A stretch of DNA of 45,420 nucleotides from Candidatus Thalassarchaeaceae archaeon. Its GTDB lineage: Archaea > Thermoplasmatota > Poseidoniia > Poseidoniales > Thalassarchaeaceae. A program made the position numbers and the translations under genes. The notes under the pieces are model-generated. The model saw nothing but the letters and a program-made list of their open reading frames with translations, was not told the origin of the DNA and ran no database searches. Below are positions 34,220 to 44,600 of this stretch, piece after piece. Location of the stretch: positions 1-45,420 of the forward strand of contig JASLKT010000006.1 in assembly GCA_030747395.1 (NCBI GenBank). The letters run 5' to 3'. Every line of letters begins with the position of its first letter. Position 1 is the first letter of the stretch.

Positions 34220-34263
34220 TCAATTTCAAATAAAAGTATCAATAATTCGTATCATATTCAATC

Positions 34264-35625
34264 TTAAGTATCACTATTTTGGGCGATTAAATCAGCCACT
34301 TCCCTCTCCCATGCCAACGCATCGAGGGTTCCATAGCCCCAGCGAGGATGGTGTTCCTCGCCTTGGAGTGGGTGGGTTTGGCAGGAGTTTGCGAGTGCCT
34401 GTTTCACCAAATCGATCCCGCTCCTGGGTGTGTTTCCAATAGAAAGAGCGTCACCATGCCGCTCGAGAATCAGTGCGAGAGCCCCTGTGACGAATACTGT
34501 AGAATCACTCGTTCCAGAACTCGCAGAATATGGAATCGCTAAACTAGGGTCTGATGTTGAAATGATTCCCACCCCAGGGGCTGTTACTTCGGGTTTTTGA
34601 TTTGGTTCAACTCGCGCATCACCTTCGCTTCCTTCTGTTTCTGAACCCGTCGCAGTTCGCTCCCAAAGTGTCCCATCACGATTCACGGCGCCAACAGCGA
34701 TGACGCCATCAACATTGGCTGGAATAGAAACGTCGGTGATTTCGGTTCCAGCACCCCCTGAATTTCCAGCTGCTGCCACTACGAACACGCCATGGTCAAG
34801 TGCATCGGAAACCGCGTCTGCTGTCATCGAACCAAGTGGGTTTTCAGGATCGGGATCACCACCCAATGAAAGAGAAATGATGTCTACCTCCATATCATTC
34901 CAGCACCATTCGATTGCATCTGCAACCGTTGATTCCGATTCGGTAGAACCCTCTGAATTTAGAGCAACGGCTACGACAAGTCCGACATTCGGTGCGGCAC
35001 CCCGATATTCACCATCGGCCACTAATATCCCAGCCATCATTGTCCCGTGACGATCTTCACCGCGATCTTGTATGGTCTGATCATCACCGCCAACAAAATC
35101 CCGATAGCGTACGAGATTGGCATTCGCTAAGTCGGGATGGGTCACTTCAATCCCCGTATCTACAATGCATACCAATACACCATTGCCAGTGAGCCCAAGG
35201 TCATCTTGGAGGGTGTAGATGTTGGTATCTTCGTAAGCCCAATTCGAATTGGGTGTTAGAGCACCGACGAAATAAGAGGAAAACTGAGGGTAGGTTAGCA
35301 ATAACGCTGCAACAATGCAGAGTGCAGCCGTGATACCCCACGGCCGAGGTGTGGCTCGACGGAGATTTTCATTTGTGGCTTGCCGCCATGCTTCGGCCTG
35401 CTCGATGGATGCGCCATATGCCTCGGGAGGATACCCTGGCGCATCTGGATCGATGGCGGTAAGCATCCGTGGATCCTCTGGTTCAGGGAGGTATTCGAGA
35501 TGGCGGTATGGTCCCTGTGGCATCTTCTTCGCCCCGTAGGGGCGACCTGAGGGTTCATGGCCCCTTCGCAGGCCTGTGTATGGCTGTCGCTGGTTTAGCG
35601 CAATGTTGGGGCGTGCCCCGTTCAC
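34264..35625 (-). CDS. Membrane-tethered subtilisin-like serine protease (S8)
   Basis: 453 aa from GTG 35625; ATG 35523 (419 aa) is a serious alternative. A cytoplasmic N-terminus of up to 95 residues precedes one membrane helix (WGITAALCIVAALLLTYPQF, about 96-115). The protease domain starts some 30 residues later. The catalytic triad is Asp156 in VDTG, His193 in RHGTMMAG and Ser373 in SGTSDS, with the oxyanion Asn288 in AAAGNSG. The usual GTSMA after the serine reads GTSDS, and no inhibitor-type propeptide fits between the helix and the catalytic domain. It should cut proteins at the outer face of the membrane, perhaps maturing the giant surface proteins encoded nearby. It begins 9 bases after the AglB-type gene stop, so the two are probably co-transcribed. 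Confidence 0.92.
   Translation of the reverse strand: MNGARPNIALNQRQPYTGLRRGHEPSGRPYGAKKMPQGPYRHLEYLPEPEDPRMLTAIDPDAPGYPPEAYGASIEQAEAWRQATNENLRRATPRPWGITAALCIVAALLLTYPQFSSYFVGALTPNSNWAYEDTNIYTLQDDLGLTGNGVLVCIVDTGIEVTHPDLANANLVRYRDFVGGDDQTIQDRGEDRHGTMMAGILVADGEYRGAAPNVGLVVAVALNSEGSTESESTVADAIEWCWNDMEVDIISLSLGGDPDPENPLGSMTADAVSDALDHGVFVVAAAGNSGGAGTEITDVSIPANVDGVIAVGAVNRDGTLWERTATGSETEGSEGDARVEPNQKPEVTAPGVGIISTSDPSLAIPYSASSGTSDSTVFVTGALALILERHGDALSIGNTPRSGIDLVKQALANSCQTHPLQGEEHHPRWGYGTLDALAWEREVADLIAQNSDT
35530..35544. repeat. GC-rich hairpin before an alternative subtilase start
   Basis: CGCCCC (35530-35535) and GGGGCG (35539-35544) pair around a GTA loop. The element ends 6 bases before the in-frame ATG 35523, the same layout as the hairpins near other secreted-protein starts here. 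This favours ATG 35523 as a real start, or may be chance within coding sequence. Confidence 0.5.
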
Positions 35626-35634
35626 TGTTGATGA

Positions 35635-38600
35635 TCAGAATGCTTGTGATCCTCGACGTCCACTAAACTTCCAGAACAAACCGATGAGACCAGCAATGAT
35701 GAGGCCTACAACAAGGCCAAGCCAATTGTTTGCCTTGGTCGACACCTCAGGCTGATAGTTAATCTTCATCATCTCCTCAGTCGGCAACGGATTTTCCAGT
35801 TCAAGTCCAGTTGTATTGATTCGCATTGTGTAATCGACTGTTCCAATTTCGTCGACCGGTGCAATATCTATCGTGTATGTTGTTGTTTGATCCATCGGCA
35901 CATCCAATGTTTGAGAACCGACGACATCGCCAGATTCATCGAGGACCTCAACTTGGATATCATAGGCATCTACGTCACCACTGTTCTCTACATTCACGTA
36001 GAACTGATTGGTTTGACCCAATGCAGCAAACCCGCCCTGTGACAAACCAAGTGCGCCGTAATCGTCTTCCACAATCTCAAGGATTGGTAACGCGGTCTTG
36101 ATGTTCAGAGTCACTGTTTCTGAAGTAGTGTTATCCTCACTGGTAATGGTAATCGTAACCGGGAACGGCTCTACATCGCCAAACCAAACTTCGGACACAT
36201 GTATGGTCACCGAATATGCTTGGTTGCTACGCGGACCCAAGTTAGGGATGACGGATGCACCAGTGACACTCCACAAAGGCGTCAAGGCTTCGGGCAACTC
36301 TGAAATCGAGAAACTGTATGTGTCATCTCCATTACCCGAATTCTCAAAGAAGAACGAATATGTTACGTCATTGCCAGCTTGGACCCCGATAATTACGTCG
36401 CCATCTTCATTTTCATTCGGGAGTGGGTCTTCTACTTCCAAGCCATATGACTGCGGTACGAAAATCTTGAGTTCATATTCACTGATTGGCCCGCTATTGG
36501 CGCCTGTCATCTTGACAAGCATTGAATGGCCTTCATCATATGATTCAGCAATACTTTCGTTTGCTGGTGTAACTCGAAGCCGAATATCATCAGACATTGA
36601 CGCATTCAGACCAAATTCATACCCACGAGTGGGTGACCAGCAGTTGGTCAAAATTCCAGCATCCCACTCACCATTGGAGTTTGAATCCTCGAATTCTTCG
36701 CCTAGGTCGTATTCACTGTTGTTGTTAGCATGATTTTCCACATCTGTATCTGTGTAGTCTTCTGGATCCACACACAATGCATCAGACGGAGTGTTGGTTG
36801 GGTTGTCATCTCCATCCCATACCTCTACGGTCCAGTATGATGCATCTCCACCATTCATTTCAACGGTGAGGATATAGGAATCTTGAGCCATATTACCCTC
36901 GTAGTTGACTTGCATGTTGATGTAACCAACTGTGTATTCATCACCATCTTCAGCGTCATTGTTGATGATTGTGAATTCATCACCATCCTCTTCAGACTGC
37001 TGAATGGATGTGTGATTATCGCCAACTGTGAACGATACCGAATGATCTTCAGCACGGTTAAACACAACTTGTTGCTCAGGAGATTCCACACCACCGCCCA
37101 CAACCTCGGCACTCTTTCCACCATTGTAGGTCATCTCAACTCCATATTCAGTGGTTACGAATGTGCCACTGATACTGTAGTCTCCAGCCGGTAGGAGAAG
37201 TGAAATTTCACCATCCATATCGACAGTTTGATTCCAACTATATGCTAAACCGCTTGCGAAGACGAGGTTGTCGCCACTATCGATTAGAGCACTATCGCCG
37301 AGTGTATGTTCAACACCATCGTAATTGTTCCACTTGGTGGTCACGTGTAGGATACTAGCTGTCGAAAGCATGGCATCTGCTTCACCACCTACGGCAACGG
37401 CCGCCTCAACAAGTTCCATTGCAGCAAATTGTCCCTCATCACCATCATAGGTGGCGTAAAGAATCCAATTTCCAGGATCCACATCTGCAGTCCAGGTACC
37501 ATCCCATGAACCGTTATCCAACACCTTGGTGGGTGTCAATTCTGCAAAGGATAGTCCGGACTCTGGAATCAAAGCGAGGGTGATTTCATCAGCAATGATA
37601 CTCCATTCAGAAGGTAGCACGTGAGAAATCTCTCCACCCACGGTGACCATTCCGGCCATCATTTCAATATCAGATGTATTGGCAGTATAATCAACATCCA
37701 TTGACACGGATCCATTGCTGTATCCATCCTTAGTGGCAAGCACGTCATACGTGTCGTTCACTGGAACAAAAATTCTCCATGTGCCCAATATGTCGGATGT
37801 GAGGTCCACTGGTCCAAAGGTTGCGCTGCTAACAGTCACGTTGGCATCTACGATACCTTCAGCATAACTCCATGTATCATCATCGTTGATGTCACGGAAT
37901 AGATTCCCGGCAATCTCAACCCACTTATTCAGTGTTAGATTGGTGTCAGGGTTTCCAGAACCTGAGACAAAACTCATCGTTGTATTGTCTAGAATCCATC
38001 GCATATTTCCATCCGTACGATTCAAACTCAATGTCCAAGAGCCCTGCATCAATGAACTATCGATAACTCCCGATTCATCGCTAGGCCCTAGGGTGAATTC
38101 TCCAAGACCATCGTCGCTGATTGCTGTGACTGTAAAGCCGCTCAACAATTCACCGCTGCCACCCTCAACCAATGTCAGGTTGAACTGAGCAGCTTCAACA
38201 GATTGCCACTCAATATTTGTGCCAGGGGTCGATGAATCAACGCTCAAAGTACCGCGGAAGGTCTGCAATGGATCGTCATTCGTATCATCTCCGTCATCGT
38301 CGATGAAGTCGATAATGTGGACCAGCCAATCAGCCTCAGGTAAATATTCAACAATCGTTCCATTGGCATCTGTATCGATAGTGAATGTTTCACTTCCATC
38401 TTCAGCATTCTCAAAGTACACGGTCCAATTGGCCATTGTACCACCCGATTCGTTTCGTAGCGTAATCGATGTGTGCCATTCAGGTAGGAAGCCCAATTCG
38501 ACTTCTATGCCCTCTGAACCAATTGCGACGTCAATCAAACCACCCGTGTTGGATAGCAATGTGTTGAAATCTGTCGTGTTCTCGTCACGTGCATCCTTTG

Positions 38601-41600
38601 CATCTGTTTCGAAAACCCACTTGCCAACACGTAGTTCAAGTTCAATCGTTCCATTGTCCCAGCAGTTTCGAGTCACGCCCGCATCACAAATCTGCGATGC
38701 GCTGATGTTGATATTCAATGAATCATCAAATGCTGTGTATGGAATCAAACGGAAATCTACAGGTTGAGCTGTGCCGTTGGTAAGGTTCCCATCACTTGAA
38801 TGATCGATGAATGTCGTGATATTCGTGATGATATATGCGGGGTTTGCGATGAGTTGCAGTGTTGCATTGCCTTCAGGGGTTGGTGCATAGGTGAGTGGTT
38901 CAACATTGAGAGCCTCATTGTTAATGCTGAGAGTCCATTCTCTAGTTTCATTGCCACTACCCATCAATACAAAGGCATTGAATCGACCCTGTGAAGTGTC
39001 GACAGGCCATTGCCATGTGACGCCTGTCGAATTATCGTAGGCCTCCAACATGAATGGATAGTCACCAAATCCGGGGACATTTTGGGTGTAGGGATTGCCA
39101 GGCTCATACAGGAATATGTCGCCTGCGGCACCGATGCCGTTCTGCGGATACAACGAATCCTCCTCTCCAGAGAAATCGATTCCATCGCTTGGAACAGTGA
39201 AGTGCTTCCCAACCAGTAAGTTTCCAACCACAACGTGTACGGTCAAGTTCACTTCTGCACCAACTGGAATCTGGAATCCGAACGAACCATTCGCATCTGT
39301 CATTGTGTCTTCAGTAATACTACCGCCCCACTGGATGTTGACCATCTGGTTGTTGTAGGGTTGTGGTTCCTCATTTGGCTTGTCGCTCAAATCATACATG
39401 ACCGAACCGTTGACCCACGCAGATTCAACATATTGCAATACGAGACCCGTGATGTTCTCTTGCAAATCAATTTCTTCATAGAGGATGTATTCCTCATCGA
39501 GGATACCCTCGACAACCCATGTATCGCGAGGCAATTCAATGTTATACGAACCATTGCCGTTGTCGCGTGCATCAATCTCAAACGGAGTAAATTGATTTGA
39601 GAACGAAAGGTTCTGATTCTCAACAGGCTGGTTCTCGTGATCTAACAATAGGAACTCAATGTCAAACATCGGTGGAATCTTATCGATATCATTTGGAGTG
39701 ACATTTCCAGCGGTATCTGGGGTGACCGAAATTGGGGCCGAACGGTATTCATCGAACCCATCCGAATCGCCGTCCATCGTCACAACATATTCGCCTTCAA
39801 GAACAGGTCCAACACCAAAGGTACCATTTTCATCTGTTTCAAACCAACAGGGTGCCCATGCGATTTCACCACAGGGTTCTGTGACATTTGCATCCATGTC
39901 ATCAGAGATAACGAGTTTCAAACGACCGGTGACGATGTCACCTCCGCCTTCATCCATCGACAATGTGCTAGCTGTTCCTTGAATCCAAGTACCAGGTAGT
40001 GATAGTTGGATATTCTTCGCTTCAGGGCTATTCCGAGTAAGTGGGACGATAAGTGGCATCGGCAAAACCGATTCTTCACCGTTGTCGAATAGAACGGCTA
40101 CGTGGTAGGTCCCAGGAATCGCATCCACAAGATGGAATGAACCAGGCTTGACCATGTCACCACTGAATTGCCCCGTTCCTTGGAACGTTCCAGTACCATT
40201 GATGGTACCGTATGTTGACAATGATGTGTCCGATGAATCTACGACAAATGTACCTGAACCAATGATGGTTTCTCTGTACATTGGCGTCGTGAAGAATGAT
40301 GTGCCATTCGAAGTGAAGCGGCCTTCGACCCCTTCAACCAATCCATCGATGAAGAACGTGTCAGTCACGTTTGCATCTTCAAGACAATACGAAGCATCAT
40401 CAGGCATTGAACCGTTCAGACAAGCTTGTGCATCTACATTCTCGATGCTCCCAACAAATATCCCACGGCCCAAGAGATCCCCTGTGCCTGAGTAGGAATG
40501 ATTGTGCATGATACTGCGCGTGTAATTACCTGTGAAATCAGTGGCTGTTACAACACCGGATTCAGTAATCATTGAACCGGGTCCAGTGAAGGTCACCTCA
40601 CCGACAGCGCCTGGTCCATACTCACGTTCGCCTTCGATTTCACCATCTGAAGTCGTGATGTAGTAGGCATCTTGGCGTGTGTCATCCCAAATGTTTGAGA
40701 TGCGGAGATCCATGTTCGCAAGTGGTTCTCCACCGAAATCGGCTTCACCTTGCCATTCGATGGTACCTGTTGCACCGGATGCTGCAACGTTGATATCTAG
40801 ATTGAGAACTGATGCACCGTTCGAATGTCCTTGGTCACCGGTCACATTGATGCTAGATTCTCCCAACCAGGTTGAACCAGATACATTCGCAAGAATGCCA
40901 GTAATCGGATTGATATTTCGGTCATCGTTATCATCTGTGATCAAATCAACAGCCCAACCTTGAGCTTCCTGTTGTTCTGCATTTGCCATTTGATCTCGTG
41001 CAGATACCAGATCAGATTCGCCCATGAATGCAGTCACACGGATGCGGCCGCTTGGCACAGTGAGGCTGTAATGTCCTTCATCATCCGCTTGAGATGTCCC
41101 AATTGGAATCCAATAGGTTCGAGCATCGGTATCTGTAGGATCTTCGCCACTGAATGCGTCACGCTCAATGAGCAACTTGGCGTTCGGCACTGCACCGATT
41201 TCGCCGAGAACGACATCACCCTCTAGGGTTGCACCCGAGTAATACTTGAGGACCTTGACACCAGTATTTGCTAACGAAATAGCCTGTTCATTGTCTTCAT
41301 TTGCATCATACCAGTTTGCCAACACAAAGTGATTCATCATTGCACCAGGCAATGGGAAGGCCCACATCAATGGGGTGTCTGGAGTTCCATACGAATATTG
41401 ACTGAAATGCTGCTTGGGTTGACCATGGCCACGTTCTGGCTCAAGGCCCAATTGTGGAGTTCCGTAGCCAACGTAAGCACGAGCAATCATGGTTTCAAAG
41501 AATGCAGGTTGCTGGTCGACACGAACGTCCACCAATTGAATGACGTCGCCACCACTTCCTGATTGGCCGGCGAGTAAGTCAGCCATGTAAGCCGTTTCAA

Positions 41601-44600
41601 ACTCTGGTCCAGTCATCTCTTGTTCAGGGCGATCGCCACGTTGTGTGATGTACACAGATTCGATGTAGTCCTCTGGATCGAGGCCACTCAGTGTGGTTGG
41701 TGCATAGAAAATTCCCGTTGGGTTTCCGCGATGCATCCCACTCTCAGCATACTGATAACCACCAATTGGATACAATCGATTGTCCACAGCAAAGTATCGA
41801 ATGTCGTTGTTGCGTGTGACCGTTTCACCGGGACCACCGTCGTAAGATGCGACTTCATACTCAAGCGATGTCAAATCATGATACAAATCAACCATCTCAT
41901 CGAGGCTGAACACATGGGTGAGCAAGTCACGAGCAATTGCATATCGAGCATTCTGTCGGTGCAGAGATGTGGAAACATCGTTGAAATCATCGTAAAGGTC
42001 ACTGGTATACCAGTAATCACCGATGATGTAGTGAGATGATTCGCAAGAGAATGCACTCGTGGAATCGTAGTTATCGTCACCAGGTGAATTGCCGTTATCA
42101 TCGATTACATATTCATCATCTGCTGGACAGTTGTCCATCCAATCGACCTTTCCATTTTGATCGAAGTCATAGATGGCCATACCCATGTCAGTATACTCGC
42201 CAATCTGCTCGCGGTCTTCGTAGAGGCGATACAATGTCGATTCAGAACGAGTTCCATCTGCGTTCATGACTGTGCCTTCTGCCAGCATGACATCGTCACC
42301 TGCACCGATGATGGTGAAAGCATGTTCTCGTACACCTTGGCTATCAGACATCGTGTTGACTGAAACCCATTCATCCCATGTCGCACTGGATTGCGTTGCA
42401 GAATTGAAATGTTGCTGCATTGTTTGAGCGAAAGCACGCGTGAACTGTTCATCATCCATTGTTCCTTGATCATCATTGAACTCTTGGCGCATATCGCCCT
42501 CTGCAAGGGTTACGATGAAGAGCGCAATTGTATCTTCCTCGCCACCAGCGAGCAACATGTTACCCGCAGCTGGAATGCCTGACTGGAAGTTGTCTGCTAC
42601 AGTGGGATGTTGACCCTGAGCAAGTGCTTGGAATCCATAATCCCACCATGAAACGAATGCAGGTCGTTCTGAAAACGACTCGTCTGAATCTTGGGCCTGT
42701 AGCCAATCATATGCTTCGTTCCACGAACGGCCGTTGAAACCAGGTCCAAACGTCCCCATGTACCAACATTCACCTTGACAGGTGGGAGTTTCTTCTTCAT
42801 CCATTCCATAGTCTTCGTATGGTGAGCCATCGAAGACCGACCAGCCAAAGAGTTCAGCACGGAGAACATCGGGCATCAAATCATGAATGGCGTCATCCAC
42901 TTGCTTCTCGCCAACTTCACCACGGGGAATACCTGAATCGATTCCATATATCGCATGCTGACTGAATAGCAGAAGCAATACAAGACCAATTGCAGGAACA
43001 CCTGGATGTTTGCGACCTGCGCGATAAGTTGACTGGAACCGCGCGGCAGATCCACTCACACCCATACGTCGCCGTGTCTTTGTGTATTCCTTGGCGCCGC
43101 TAAATCTCCAAAGCCCGACAATTGCTGCTGAACCCATGATGGCCATCACAGGTGTTGCGTTGAACATGAATCGGCCAGCGGACCATGCCATGTATGATGC
43201 CAAGAGAATCCACATGGCCAAAACCATGTGAGTTTGCTTACGGGTGCGGAATCCGCGCCACAGTGAGACGAAACCCATCCATACTGCGAGCATGAAGACG
43301 AGGGGGCCGAAGTTTGCGAACAATTGTCCACGACTCGGTGCCTGTGCCTCAGCAATAGTGCCGAACACCTTGTTCTTGGAGAAGTAGAACCCACCGGTGG
43401 TGAGGACGTCCCATCCATTTGAGATGTCGAGAAGTTGCAAGATATACAGTGTCCCCAAAAGGGCAGTTGTAATCGCAGAACCCATGATGATGACCATCAG
43501 CCATGGCTTGTCTCGGAAGGCCGTAACAATCCAGCCATTGATCACTGTAAATCCGACAATGTAGAACAGTGGCTGGAAACCGCTAGCGTCCCAAATCAGG
43601 TTCAATTGCATGTTGCCGTAGAATGGTAATGGCAACAGGAAGGTTGTGAACATCATCACTGTGATGGCTGCGGTCAACGGCATGCTGTCTCTACGACGCA
43701 GCAAGTTGAGTGCGGTCTGCATGAAGAATGCAGCATAGATGATGGCCAGACCATAGACGAATCCTTTCCATCCGAGTGCAACTGTTGCAAACGAGACACC
43801 AGCCAATAGCGCTTGAGCCATTGCAGCAGGGTGTTGTTTGAATGCAGCCTTGATTCCAGCAACCATGTGCAATGGATTCCAATCAGAATCTTCGAGCAAC
43901 TTGTCACTGCCAATCGAATCGACAGCACAGAGCCAGAAATAAAATCCTAACGACATGAACAGAATCACGAAAGCGTCGTGGTCCGCCAGAGCGAATGTGC
44001 TGTGGCTAACGTGACCAGGCATGAGTGCCATGAGCCAAGCGCCAATTGCACCAGCACCGGTTCCGAAGAATCGCTTGCAGGTTGCAGCAATCGGCAATAC
44101 AGTCAATGCACCGTATACAGCAGGCATTCCAGCAATGGACCACCAAGCTGCATCGTGAACATCGCCTTCAAGGAACGGATCAAGTAGACTGCCGCCCAAA
44201 GCCAATGTCCAACTGAACAAGGGAGGACGAGGGTTGATGGAACCAACCGGATAGGCTCGATCCATATCGATGACGAAATGGCTGTTCTGTGCAAGGATGT
44301 AATCGATGGCTCGCTTCATGTACCATGGGTCAGAACCACCTGTCATGTCCCATTCACCGGTTCCTGCAGCGTTCATTGCAGGAATCACGTTCCACATTAC
44401 ACGGACGACAAATGCTGTCAATAGTGCACTAGCGATGGTAATCCCATACCAATGTTGGCCCCACCACAGACGTGCTTGTCCAGGGTTTCGGCGCTCAGGG
44501 CCACGCATTAGACGGCCAGTGAATCCATAATAAAGAACTCCAGCGTTTAGCCAAAAGAAGATGGCAAACCAAGACAATGTGCCCAAACTTCCGTGAAGGA

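Noticed and set aside
36098-36733. 211-codon plus-strand frame opposite the AglB extension
   Set aside because: It is antisense to the AglB extension frame, and its Ser/Pro-rich translation with no motif is typical of a shadow frame. The same holds for 38219-38767 and 31203-31688.
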